DNA of 64,000 nt. Origin: Malus domestica. Its lineage: Eukaryota > Streptophyta > Magnoliopsida > Rosales > Rosaceae. Numbering within the stretch: position 1 is the stretch's first letter; each line of letters begins with the position of its first letter. Of this stretch, positions 42,453 through 53,619 are shown piece by piece. A program made the translations under genes and the position numbers. The stretch covers positions 2,487,501 through 2,551,500 of the forward strand of contig NC_091676.1 of assembly GCF_042453785.1 (NCBI RefSeq), written 5' to 3'. Below the pieces are notes generated by a model that was not told the origin of the DNA, did no database searches, and saw nothing but the letters and a program-made list of their open reading frames with translations.

Positions 42453-42724
42453 GGCTCGTCGAGAAGTGTTTTTAAAATAACTGAAAGTGTTTTTGGTGAA
42501 AATGTTTTTTTTTCTAAACTAATTTTTAGTAAAAATGCAAGTGAATCATGAAAAAGAACTTGAAGTGCTTCTTGCATGAAGCACATAACTGGTTCTTCTT
42601 ACATGAAGCATATAACTGGTTATTCTTGCATGAAGCACATAACTGGTAGTTAGTGCTTTTGAAATCTAAAAACATTTTCTCTAAAAATGTTTTCAGTCAT
42701 TTTAAAAACATTTCCAAATGAGTC
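42453..42724. mobile_element. hAT-like MITE, family B copy 2
   Basis: GGCTCGTCGAGAAGTGTTTT and the inverse of TTTAAAAACATTTCCAAATG form the ends. A short unit (TTCTTACATGAAGCATATAACTGGT-like, here in three variants) is repeated inside. Confidence 0.65.
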
Positions 42725-42729
42725 ATTTT

Positions 42730-43162
42730 GCTATCATCCATATCCTTTGCAAAAACAAACAAGAAAAAGGCACAAAATTAATATAACAAATTTACACCAC
42801 ATTCAGATGGAAAACGGAATTAATTATATAAATATAAAAATATTATCTTGTCATATAATTTGATAAGCAATGAAAAGGAAGACACAATTTGGCACATAGC
42901 TAGGGAAAAAAATTGGTGGTTGAAATTTCACTTAGGAAACTCTCATATCAAAAATCCATATATTTGTGCTCTTCTTGCATGCATGAATGGTGAATTATAT
43001 ACGATTGACTTTGTGCAAGTGATCATCTTAAATTTGTTGTATGCATGCAGATTTTGATCATGATCATATGTTTTAAGTTTTTAGAACTTCACAACAACAG
43101 TTGTAAGCTTTCAAATTAACCATGTTTCATCAGATGATTATCCCTTGACTACATAAAATTAG

Positions 43163-43195
<33 letters not shown>

Positions 43196-43850
43196 CTTCT
43201 CACTATCGGTATCTAATTTCACAGTGGTCCTGTTTCCGATCAAGGCCATCAACCGCATGCAGTTGACTTAACTTGTGCTAAAAGAAAATAAGAAATGAAT
43301 CTATCGTATGTGATTTGACTAATGTTAAAAGGTTAAATGTTTGCTTGAGATTGCTTTTAAAATGGTTAGAAGAGGTTTTTAATAACCCAAAACATTTTTT
43401 ACTACGTCTGTCAAAAATTACATAAGCACTTATGAGTGGTAAAAATATATTTTCAAGAAGCATTTTAATTTTTCATCAAAGTCGCTACATGTTTATAATA
43501 AACGCACTGCATTCAATGCTCTATCAATTCTCCAATGAACCCAAATTTCATTGCTTCATACACACACACACACTCTCGTGGTTTGACTTTCCATCCTCCT
43601 CTTTTGTGTTCAGAGATAAAATTTTAAAGTACAGAAATTGAAGCGGAGATGGTTAATTAAGTTATAAGAGATTACATACACATACAAAGAAAAATTAATT
43701 GAATAAATAATTGAGTTCTTGAGAAGCTGCCATGAATACAAAATTCATACAATTACAAACTTTTTGAGTAACAAATATAACTAATCAAACACTGGTCACA
43801 CTGAAGATGAAACTAAATACGAAGAAGTTGCTTGGGCTTCAACTTATCAA
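42730..43850. other. AT-rich intergenic DNA with an AT microsatellite
   Basis: Positions 43164-43193 are an uninterrupted (AT)n tract; nothing else is supported. Confidence 0.55.
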
Positions 43851-43853
43851 GAT

Positions 43854-44261
43854 TCAATAGGCAGCTAGTTGGCGAGAAGCTGCCAACCTCTTGTAAATCT
43901 CCCAAACCAATCTGCTGTCAACTAACTCGTCACCACAAGAAGCCACTGAAATCTGGTCTTGGGGTTTTGCGATCTTCTTCGCGGCAATCCTTCCCACACC
44001 GCCGGCCTTGCCCGCCATCCGAATCATCATGTCAACGTAACCGTTATGCAACTTAGCCAAAAGCTTTATAGGGGAAACAAACTTCAGCAGCCTCAGCTTA
44101 GTTTTGAGCTTCCAACTACGTCTAGGACTCCCCTTAGCTCCACCGCCACCGAGCTTCGCCACCCTCATCTTCTTCTTGGTGTCAGCATTCAGCCTCTGAT
44201 ACCTTCTCCTCCTCCAGTACCTCTTCAAGTTGTCGTAGTAAGTGGTCGAAACAATCTCCAT
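43854..44261 (-). CDS. Small basic plant protein of unknown function, tandem copy 2
   Basis: Single exon, 135 residues, beginning MEIVSTTYYDNLKRYWRRRR. Except for a few substitutions and a shorter Gly/Ser linker (GGGGAKGSPRRSW) it repeats copy 1 through the SPIKLLAKLHNGYVDMMIRM core and the KRLAASRQLA end. The 1.8-kb spacing from copy 1 and shared upstream sequence show a local duplication that included the promoter. Function unknown. Confidence 0.85.
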   Translation of the reverse strand: MEIVSTTYYDNLKRYWRRRRYQRLNADTKKKMRVAKLGGGGAKGSPRRSWKLKTKLRLLKFVSPIKLLAKLHNGYVDMMIRMAGKAGGVGRIAAKKIAKPQDQISVASCGDELVDSRLVWEIYKRLAASRQLAAY

Positions 44262-44366
44262 TTTAATTGATTTCTAGTAGTACTAATGTGTCTGCACTCA
44301 GTTTCTTAAGTTGTGTGTGTAGAAATGACTTGAGAGAGGTGTGTCAAGAGAGGAAGTCAGATGGGG

Positions 44367-44374
44367 TTTATATA
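44367..44374 (-). promoter_or_regulatory. TATA box, tandem copy 2
   Basis: Minus strand CTCTATATAAACCCCATCTG, 106 bp before the start codon, within upstream sequence conserved with copy 1 (GTGCCAAGTCA, GGCTAGGTCTTA). Confidence 0.65.
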
Positions 44375-44399
44375 GAGGAGGAGAAGAATTTCGGTGCCA

Positions 44400-45375
44400 A
44401 GTCAAGGTGGCAGGCTAGGTCTTATGGTTGAGCGCGGGATATATCAAACAATTATGTGAATATATTCAGTTTTGTAAAATGAACTTGATCAATATGTCTG
44501 ACTGGGCAAGGGCTAATCCTTTTTTGTTTGAATAATGAATCGACATAATATTATATTCGAATTTGATTACTAATTCAGTCCCTGTTACATATGATTGCTG
44601 TCATCCATTACAAAAACAAACAAAACAAAAGGGTATAAAATCAACATCAACAAATTCACACCACATTCCGATGGAAACGGCATCAATATTATATAAAACA
44701 ATAATATTCTCTTCTCAAATAATTTTATATAAGCAAAAAACAAGATTTGGCACATAGAAAAAGACTTGGTAGCTGAAAGGCCAAATATATTCCAGTTAGA
44801 AGCTCATGATCAACCCGCAAAAAGAGAGATTTTTTAGTGTGATTGGAATATGGAGTGATACACTACGTGTTACTAAATAAATTGCGGGTATGTGTATTAA
44901 AATGTTAATAATTTAAAAATTAAAATTTATCACCACTTACATAAAAACAAGTGATGTATCCCCCGTGTTCCCTTCCCAATGAAAAATTTCTCCCGCATAA
45001 GAAGTGCGGCTCGACTTTCTCGTTATCCATATTAATTATTAAATAATTCCGATATCCTTGTGCTCCTATTGAATGATTCGTGAAGTATATATAATTGATT
45101 TGTGCAATTTGGTAGTATTTAGACTAAATTTGTAAATCATGTGATGTGTCATCAATAAAAAATAAGCACGTTAATCAACATTTAAGTAATAATTCAATCA
45201 TTAACAACCACGTCATATGATTTATAAAATTTGGTCTAAATAATTGATCTCTCTAGCATTACCTTTTCAAATCATTTAACCATTATCAGTATAGGTTATT
45301 TACAATAAAACCATAACATTTTAGCCCTTGATTACATAAATAGCTATTTAACCCTAGCTTTCCTAAAAACTCTCA
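44400..45375. other. AT-rich intergenic DNA, nothing seen
   Basis: No gene or clear repeat. Confidence 0.5.
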
Positions 45376-45376
45376 G

Positions 45377-46414
45377 GAGGTGTTTGTTGTACCGAACTGT
45401 CTCGGACTGGACTAGCTTCAGGAACTAAGCTGGACTGGCTTAGACTAGACTAAGCTGGACTAGCTTAATGTAGTGTTTGGTGCAGTGTCGGACTAAGAAG
45501 CAGACTAATTAATAAATTATAATATTATATATATATCTATCAATATTTTATGTATCTATTAATATTTTATCTATTTTATTTTTAATTTATTTTTTTCTTT
45601 TTGGATTCTCTTCCTTTTTTCTGGAAACATCCACCATTTTTCCACCATTCTCCCTCGTTTTCTCCGGCACACCGTCTCCCTCTCATCCCTCTTTTTTCTC
45701 CCCTTTTTCTCCCTGTTTTCTTCTTCAACGGAGGAAGCTGTGCATTTTGCACCTAATTTGGATCAAAGACCAACAAGTCTTTCTTCTTGTTCCTCTAACT
45801 AGAGATAGCTCTCTTTTTCACAAAAATCCCAAATCAAGGTAATAGATTTCTGGGTTTCTAGAGAAGAGCATTGTGGATTTCTGGAGGTCTTTCGTTTTTT
45901 GCCTACAAATTTCTGGAGAAGTGCACAGCAACCCAAGGTAATAGATTTCTAGGTTTATTGCAGATTTTGATATTTTATATATTTGGGATTTATAAGGTTT
46001 AATCTTCGAATTGAAGTGTTGTGTATGGTGTGGATTAAGCTTATTCGAAGCTTAACTGAATGAATTCATCTCTGAAGCAAACAGGGGGTTGGGTTCGCGG
46101 GACGGAATGGGCAGAGCCATTTCAGATTTGGTGACTAGAGAAGAGGGCGGAAGGCATGATTTGGTAACTGGGTTCGCGGGAAGAAGGAGATCCGGGATGT
46201 ATGCTTGCAGACGACGTGGGCGCTAGAGACGAGATTAGCAATCCGCCAGTTTTTGGGGGGACCAGCTAAGAACAGCTAGTGAAGCTTTTAGTCGGTGCGA
46301 GTCCGACTTAATCTCATTAAAGGCAGTCTTTGTTTGCGCCATACACGGGCTAGGACTCCTACCTAAGGCAGTCCAGTCCAGTGAGACTTAAAGAGGCCAA
46401 ACAAACGTGCCCTC
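45377..46414. mobile_element. Non-autonomous DNA transposon with GGACTGGACT subterminal repeats
   Basis: The left end (GAGGTGTTTGTTGTACC) and the inverse of the right end (GAGGGCACGTTTGTTTGGCC) match. Both flanks carry repeated GGACTGGACT / CTAGACTAAGCTGGACTAG words in opposite orientation. The roughly 1.04-kb interior has a pyrimidine-rich stretch (45590-45730) and no transposase. Target duplication is unclear, so the superfamily is open. Confidence 0.65.
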
Positions 46415-46532
46415 AAGTGACTAATTATAAAGACTAGGACTGCAATATTTTCTACCAAATAGTATAACTGAGTTCTAAAATTTATGGAAAATGTGGTTTG
46501 ACTCACAAGGCGTACATAGTTTGAGAAGTTAA

Positions 46533-46742
46533 GGGCTCGTTTGAAAGTGTTTTTAAAATGACTGAAAACGTTTTTAGAGCAAATGTTTATGGGTTACAAA
46601 AGTGCTTCCTGCGTACAAGAAGCACATAACTGGTGTTTAAAGCACTACAAGTATGCACTTGCATTTTTACAAAAGATTGTTTCTAATAACATCTCCACAA
46701 AAAGCACTTTCATCCATTTAAAAAACAGTTTCAAACGAGCTC
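46533..46742. mobile_element. hAT-like MITE, family B copy 3
   Basis: GGGCTCGTTTGAAAGTGTTT at the left is the inverse of AACAGTTTCAAACGAGCTC at the right; the interior matches the copies at 25960-26170 and 42453-42724 (AAGCACATAACTGG). Confidence 0.75.
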
Positions 46743-47063
46743 TAAGTTTCATTGCTTAGGCCGCCTCGGGAGTACAACGTTTTTTCAAAGATGGCTTGCA
46801 GACTTTGTATACACACTCATTTTTAGTTTCATGCACTTCCCTTGCGTGTTGTAAAAAAATTCAGTTACCAAGTGTAGGTGGATGAAATATGTATGAGTGT
46901 TAAATTAAACGCACATACGTACCAAAAATTCAACCAATTTATATTGAGTTTCTTTAAAGGCTCCCAGAGTACAAAAACTTTACAATTTCTGCAGACGTCC
47001 AAACTTTTGATTAACATTTAACAAATAGAATTATCAAAATGGTAACACTAATTAAAAACGAAA

Positions 47064-47522
47064 CTACATATCCATCAAGTTGAAGAAGTTGCTTTGACTT
47101 TCAACTATCAATCCATGATCAGCCAATTGGCGAGAAGCTGCCAATCTCTTGTAAATCTCCAAAACCAATCTGCTGTCAACTAACTGATCACCACAGGTAG
47201 CCACTGAAACCTGATCTTGGGGTTTTGCAATCTTCTTCGCGGAAATCCTCCCAACGCCGCCGGCCTTTCCCGCCATCCGAATCATCAGGTCCACGTAACC
47301 GTTATGCAACTTTGTCAAAAGCTTCATTGGTGAAACAAATTTCATCAGCCTCAGCTTGGTCTTGAGCTTCCAACTCCGTTTAGGACTAGTGCTCCCTTTA
47401 GCTCCTCCGCCGAGCCTTGTGACCCTCATCTTCTTTCTGGGCTCACCATTCAGCTTTTGGTACCTTCTTCTCCTCCAGCACCTCTTCAAGTTGTCGTAGT
47501 ACGTAGTCGGAACAATCTCCAT
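47064..47522 (-). CDS. Small basic plant protein of unknown function, tandem copy 3
   Basis: Single exon, 152 residues from the ATG at 47522 (MEIVPTTYYDNLKRCWRRRR). The frame is open 19 codons further upstream, but the other copies start at the MEI Met. The core KFVSPMKLLTKLHNGYVDLM and KKIAKPQDQ are conserved. It differs from its sisters by a C-terminal extension of about 15 residues (HGLIVESQSNFFNLMDM). It is the most diverged of the three. Function unknown. Confidence 0.85.
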   Translation of the reverse strand: MEIVPTTYYDNLKRCWRRRRYQKLNGEPRKKMRVTRLGGGAKGSTSPKRSWKLKTKLRLMKFVSPMKLLTKLHNGYVDLMIRMAGKAGGVGRISAKKIAKPQDQVSVATCGDQLVDSRLVLEIYKRLAASRQLADHGLIVESQSNFFNLMDM

Positions 47523-47682
47523 TTCAATAAAAAAAAAGTAGGAATATATAGCTCGCACTCGCAGTCGTGTTTGCCTCAAATCTCAGCCGTAGCCCCTGAA
47601 ACAGACGAACAAGTTGAGAACTGATGGTTTTTGAGGTTTTGAGGTTTCAGAGAGTTGTTTGAAGAGAGGAAGTGAAGAGGGG

Positions 47683-47690
47683 TTTATATA
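47683..47690 (-). promoter_or_regulatory. TATA box, tandem copy 3
   Basis: Minus strand CTATATATAAACCCCTCTTC, 161 bp before the start codon. Confidence 0.6.
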
Positions 47691-47839
47691 TAGAGAGATT
47701 AGAGAGGCGAGGAGGGGAAGAATTGGGTGGCAAGTCAAAACATGAGGGCTTGGTCGTACTAGGGTTTCTCCAGGAAATGAGGGCTTTGTAGGGCAGTGTG
47801 CTTGGTCAATATTGTCTGTCTGCGTGTGTGTGGCCACTT

Positions 47840-49290
47840 ACCAGGCAAATGCTAATCTTATGCAATTGAATAATTAATTAGGTTTGATTAAGTTAAATAT
47901 GCTTTTAATATTTTGGGTCAAAATATGCTTTTAATTGATGAATCGGTTACTAAATCCAATGCGTGGCATTCTTCAAAAAAAAAAAAAAAAATCCAATGCG
48001 TGGCATATTTATATATTATATGGTTAATTCGTCGAATATTCTCATGCTTGAATTGGTTAACAAGTCCAATCGGTATTGATCCATGGTCCAATCTCTAATT
48101 AATGCTCTAACTCTGACTTAAACAGAACTCTTCCGTACATACCAACTAAGGGTGCTTGCTTTGAAGTTAAGTGATCAATATTAAATGGTTCAATATAAAA
48201 TTAGATATTTAAATGGTTTATTTTTCATTTTTCATTTTTTCAATGCCCATTTTCCCTTTTCAATTTCTGAAGAAAATATGGGTATTGATTTGACTATAAT
48301 ACATATGAGTACAAAATATTCTTGCATTTGGAGCCTTTGATATAATTCTAAGGGTTGGATCTAACGGCTCTAAATGACGAATGTAATACATCAGTGTATT
48401 ATAAAAAAATTAAAATAATGATACGATTAAATGTAAATGAAAGCTTTATTTTTCATTTTCTGGCAATGAGCACTTAAAATTCTGATCGTTGATCCCGTTT
48501 GATTATTCAATTTAATGGTTAAAAATAAAATAAAAATGTGCGCCGATAGGTAAAATTGCCTAAAAATTACTTGTCCAAATTAAAATGTGAAGGGTATTTC
48601 TCAATTCCACATCTTATTAGAAGATACGCTCACTAAACCAGTATTGGGCCTACTGAAGAAGAAAAAAAGTGGCTGGCCCATTGATTAGAAAAATCAGCAA
48701 TGCGCCAACACCATGCGTCTGGACGCGAACACATGCTTATAATATAAGGAAAACTAATGAAAAGTGAATGGAAATTTGAGTTTTAACAATAAGGATAAAA
48801 TAAATAGTACCATGATTGACTTTTTAGTGTAAAAATGTAGTTTTTCGTTAAAGTTTAGAGTGTAGAATGAGATTTTTGGAATACTAATAACAATTATATA
48901 TATATATATATATATATATTAAAGAGAGACAATTAGTTATTTAAAAAAAAATAACTAGTGACAAGCCATGGTTATTTACTTTTTTTTTTTTTTCAAATCC
49001 AGCGGTATGAAAAGGACAAAGCATATAGTTTATGACGTGAAATGTGAACGTGAATATTGGCATCTGGTTGGCAGGGAGTGTTGATCAAGAAAATCCTGCG
49101 GCTTGACTTTGGCTGCTTCTCGAATCTCATGTATTTCAAAAAAGGCATATAACATGTCACATCACTATTCTCTTCTGTTTTTCAAACTAATTCGTTCCTC
49201 ACACTCCAACCGGATGACAAAGAAAAACTGGGTAGATGTGTCTGCTCACGTCATTTGTAGAACATCTTTCACCTTAACATCCAATAATAG
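47840..49290. other. Intergenic DNA with small repeats
   Basis: No gene. Contains dispersed repeat copy 3 (48749-48857) and an (AT)n tract at 48894-48919. Confidence 0.5.
48749..48857 (+). repeat. Dispersed repeat copy 3
   Basis: GGAAAACTAATGAAAAGTG, GATAAAATAAATAGTACCAT, TTTTAGTGTAAAAATGTAG and TTTTTCGTTAAAG follow the order seen at 1600-1746 and, inverted, at 41331-41478. Confidence 0.6.
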
Positions 49291-49294
49291 CCAA

Positions 49295-50640
49295 TGTTGG
49301 TACCACATATATTCGGCTTCAGACTTTGACACATTAGGCCTCAACATTTGAGCCTCATTACCCAGCCCATAATTATGTAAAAGGAGGATCCCCTTATTCT
49401 ATAAAAGGGGACTCCTCCCCCCTCACAAATGAGACTCTAGGATACCCCAAAACATACAAGTCTCAGACAACTCAGAGACAACACTTTCTTCCTCAGGGGG
49501 ACTCCCCTTGAGCTTGTAATCCATACATACAGTTATAGAGAAATACAATCAACATCAGTGTGGACGTAGCCCAAACATTGGGGTGAACCACGATACATCT
49601 TTATGTTCTTGGGCGTTTGCACGATTCACGGTCGGATTTACGTTGTACCAAGACCTTCCGGTTTTGTGCATCAACATTTGGCGCCGTATGTGGAAATCGA
49701 CATGAAAAACTATGTCGGTTCTCTTTCATTTTTTCATCTCACCACCGTGAAAACTTCACGACCTCCACCGTGAATCTGCAGAGAAATCAGAAATCCCAAG
49801 CATACCCCAACCCGGTCCCGAATTCCCAATTGGCAAAGGACTCCCACATAGAGAGGGAGAGGGGGTCAATTCTTTTGTACGCCCACCAAACCCACACCCT
49901 CCCCCCTTCTCTCTCAAAACCCAAATTAGAACCCAAAAATCCAAATCAATCGCCCAGCATTACTTCCTTCGGCTGCTCCAATCCCAATACCACACTTCTC
50001 CAATCTTTTCTCTTCTCAAATTTTAAGGATTTTTTGAAGCGCAGCCGCCTCGCAACGAGCATCGCCTCCAGCCGAGCAAACGCCTCGCCGCGAGCATAGC
50101 CTGTAGCCGAACAGCCTCGCAACGAGCATCGCCTCTAGCCGAGCAATCTCGTAACGTGTGATACCTATGGCCGAGTATTGCTTTATGTTGAGCATTGCCT
50201 TGGGTTGAGTACTGGTTCAAGACATTTAGTCACTTCGACCCATACATGAATTTGATTTGAAGTCTCTAGCCAAAAGACTCTCTTGACTGAAGACTTGGGG
50301 GACTACTGTTGGTACCACACATATTGGGCCTCAGACTTTGACACATTGGGCCTCATTACCCAGCCCATAATTATGTAAAAGGAGGACCCCTTATTCTATA
50401 AAAGGGGACTCCTCCCCTCACAAATTAGACTCTGTGAACCCAACAGAGGACAATACCCTCACAAACACAACAACACTTTGTAATCCATACATACAGTTAC
50501 AGAGGAATACAATCAACATCAGTGTGGACGTAGCCCAAACATTGGGGTGAACCACGATACATCTGTGTGTTCTTGGGCGTTTGCATGATTCACGGTCGGA
50601 TTTACGTTGTTCCAAGACCTTCCGGTTTTGTGCATCAACA
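49295..50640 (+). mobile_element. TRIM-like miniature LTR retrotransposon
   Basis: LTRs at 49295-49676 (382 bp) and 50307-50640 (334 bp) both run TGTTGGTACCACA.. to ..GTGCATCAACA. They share the CCTTATTCTATAAAAGGGGA promoter block and the GTAATCCATACATACAGTTA segment but differ by insertions and substitutions, so this copy is older than the two large LTR elements here. A TTTGGCGCC primer-site-like sequence follows the first LTR, and a GACTTGGGGGAC purine-rich tract precedes the second. The 630-bp interior has no reverse transcriptase, and flanks are GCCAA and ACCAA. Size and lack of coding fit a TRIM. Confidence 0.85.
50040..50190. repeat. Short tandem repeats inside the TRIM
   Basis: GCCTCGCAACGAGCATCGCC and TAGCCGAGCA-like units recur several times with small changes. 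Confidence 0.6.
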
Positions 50641-50759
50641 ACCAATGTAATACGAACAACGCAAAATTCATCTGGATTATAAACAACGATTACCGTCTAC
50701 CAAATTCACACGGCATGGATCCTAGAATATGAACATCTGCTCATTAACACTATCCTACT

Positions 50760-52561
50760 CTACAAACAGCCTATACTCGGGTGCCTTCTCCCATTTTCGT
50801 GTCCGTGTAGCATGGAGTTCGTGTCTCCGCTATTGCCTCGCGATAATTCAGCGCCATTGTGAGGTTGGACGTATATACTCGTCAGCTCTGCTGGCTGCAC
50901 ACTAAGACTATTGGCATTGTTAGACGAGGATTCATCGCGATTTTGAGATTCTGCCAGCATCTGAAAGTATGCATGAGGTCCCCAACCTGCCCATCCAACC
51001 AAATAAACAGAAAGAATCTCGTGAACAATGAGTCCGCCAGGCTACTAATATGCACACGAGTTCAAATAACGAACTCTAGAAATCACAGTTTTTCATTGCA
51101 AGATAAAATGTTCATGGGACTTGACAGAACTAGAAAGCCTTTGCAAGGAAGACAGAGTTATATATACAGAAGATAAGGAAGATAAAATTACCATCTGCGT
51201 CGTATGGAGGTGGAAAGAATTGCAGGTAACAAAATGAAGCAATGGTGATTCCTGCACAAAGAACATACAAGTAAAATGGAAAACCCGACAAACTCATTGT
51301 TTTCCCACAAAATCATGCCGGTGATGCCAGAGGCAGACAAGGTACCTATAAGGCTGCCAGCACAAACATCTTGCCAATGATGCCAATAGTCATCAACTCG
51401 AGAAACTCCCACCAGTGCTGCAATAAGTAGTGGTAGAAAGACAATACAAAGCTTATCAACATGTCCTCTACGATCAAACGCCCGTACTTTCCCCGATAAG
51501 TACCATGCAAGGAAACCAAGACCTGCAAAGGACCCTGCATGTTGACAACGGCACTGTCTTTTGAGCTACACAGTACAATGTCAAACATACATATGCACTA
51601 AAGAAAATAGTTGGGTAACACGAAGACAGAATATGCAGATAACCTATAGGAAACAGATAGGCAGCATGCAGCCCTAAACTTTAATCGTCTTTCATGTATA
51701 CAGTTTCTCGAAGTATCAAAATGCTTACATGAAGTATGCCCGCTTGGGAAGCTTTTATGTCCTTCCTTAATGACACTCTTGCTTCCAGTACACATGACAT
51801 CCTTTGTGGTAGGATCAAATACCTGGACGTGGACAGTGGATCAATCGTGTATCATATGCATGTGTAAGTGAGGAGGATCAAAACTAAACAACGAAAAGAA
51901 GGCCCACCCCTTTTCCATCGGGGAAACAACGCCAAAAGAAGTCCGGACGAGGTCGACCAACACCATCTTTGATTGCATCAGTTAAAATGGCGGTTATGAA
52001 GACAGAGAATAGAAGGCCTAAATGAGCATAGATAGACAATGCAAGCGTTAACAAAATACAACAACACGCAAACAACATTACGCAATGCAAAAATCACAAA
52101 AACGAAAAAGAAAGAGATGATAGTTACCCAAAATGGCCTGGTGCAGATCATAGACATCCTTTCGGATGAAGTAGTACACAAGAATGACAGCAAGCGGCAA
52201 CAGTACCGCAATTATCTGTTACCAGAAGTACAAAATAAGATTCTTCTTCTCCTTACAGTGTCATCACAAAAGCGAGACCAATGCAAAATTCAAACTTATC
52301 CAAATTTTCCCAGCATGACATTGTTTTCGCAAAAACAAAACCTACCGGGACACTCCAGAAGGGAACTGTATTGACTTTCAAAGGGTACTTGAGGTCTGTC
52401 ATCATGTCCTCCCCAACAAAGCGGTGAAACGGCTCTATCAGGTTCAAACCAAGATCAATTCCGGCCAGAACCAACAGAATCAGCCAATCATGCATATGAA
52501 CCTTTGCCACCTGGACTCCATGGGACCTTACAGTGTGGCAACCCAACTGAATTTCTGGCAT
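50760..52561 (-). CDS. LPP2: Lipid phosphate phosphatase, LPP2-like
   Basis: Seven coding exons, complement(50760..50986, 51192..51251, 51346..51534, 51729..51822, 51908..52017, 52128..52215, 52346..52561), give 327 residues with GT-AG introns in frame. It starts [15 protein letters not shown], as I remember for Arabidopsis LPP2. All three PAP2-type phosphatase motifs are present: C1 [10 protein letters not shown]2 KSFPSGHTS (catalytic His) and C3 [12 protein letters not shown] (nucleophile His and Asp), with about six membrane spans. The enzyme removes phosphate from phosphatidic acid to give diacylglycerol; LPP2 acts in ABA signalling. A 5' UTR intron (52568-53393) contains a MITE. The stop codon is only 120 bp from a TRIM LTR. 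Confidence 0.92.
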
Positions 52562-52567
52562 TTTTCA

Positions 52568-53393
52568 CTAAATGGAAAATGAAAAACACTGTAATTATCA
52601 AGTAATCACATCTTAGGGGTGTATTCAATTGGAATTTTGAAGGATTTTAATTCTTTTAATGTATCTAAGGGTATTCAATTGGGATTTTGAAGGATTTTAA
52701 TTCTTTTAATGAATCTAAGGGTATTCAATCAGGATTTTAAGTGATTTTCTGAAATTCAAGGTATATTCAATTATAATTTTAAGATAGTTTTTTAAAATCC
52801 TCAGAAATCTAGGTGTATTCAATTAGAATTTTAAAGAAGTTTATAACATCCTAGGTATATTCAATTAGAAATTTATTTTAAAAAATTTGAGAAAGTTGAG
52901 GAATTAGAGGGAATTGGAGAGATTTCGTAATGTATTTTAAGTATCCACAAATATCACATCTCTCCATGAGATTTCGAAGGAATTGAATCAAAATTTTATA
53001 TAAAATATCTACAAATTAATTAAACTCCATAAAAATCTATGAATTTATAAATCCAATCTCACTGGCATTTCAAATTAAGAAATGAATTTAAACAATAAAA
53101 TTAAATTCAACATTTCGGCTTGATTGACATTAGAGTTTTTCCAAATTTTCTTTCTTCGGAAACAAAAGCGACTACGTGAAGTTCTAGTTTCTTTTACTTT
53201 CCTAAATTTTCTATGCAACAAAACACAAAACATAACTAAAAAAAAAAGCCAGAAAATTTGAAGAAACAAACCATAGTAAGCTGGATACACAGAGTAAAAA
53301 TTAAAAACGAAATGAACAATTTGAAACAAGAACATTACAATGTGCATAAAAACTTATAAAAACTAACAGAGAGAGCAAGAGAGTGAGAAGTAC
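52568..53393 (-). other. 5' UTR intron of the LPP2-like gene
   Basis: Acceptor CCATTTAG/TGAAAAATG sits just ahead of the start codon, and a GCAT/GTACTT donor lies at 53392-53393, with a leader exon to about 53560. Inferred from motifs only. Confidence 0.5.
52614..53060. mobile_element. MITE with tandemly repeated ends, in the LPP2-like 5' UTR intron
   Basis: The word GGTGTATTCAATTGGAATTTT is repeated six times in variants between 52614 and 52870 (first two copies 52 bp apart and nearly identical). The right end (ATAAATCCAATCTCACTGGC region) is its partial inverse. Confidence 0.6.
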
Positions 53394-53619
53394 ATGCAAA
53401 TTCCGTACGACAGGAGCAGTCTCCGAGCGAGTAATAGTAGGGGGCGGGGTTCCGGCTTCGAGCTCAAGGCGGCGAAGGGAGCAGCAGGGTGAGTGGTTTT
53501 TGGGGAAGAAGAGCGGAAACCAGAAAACTGAAAAAGGAAAAGCGTGGAGTGAAAGAAAGTACAACGGAGTTTACAAAAAACTTTTTGAATTTTGGATTTT
53601 AAATATTAACCAAAAGCAG

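Noticed and set aside
53301-53564. 87-codon ORF ahead of the LPP2-like gene
   Set aside because: Fits better as the 5' UTR exon; LPP2 homologues begin at MPEIQLG.
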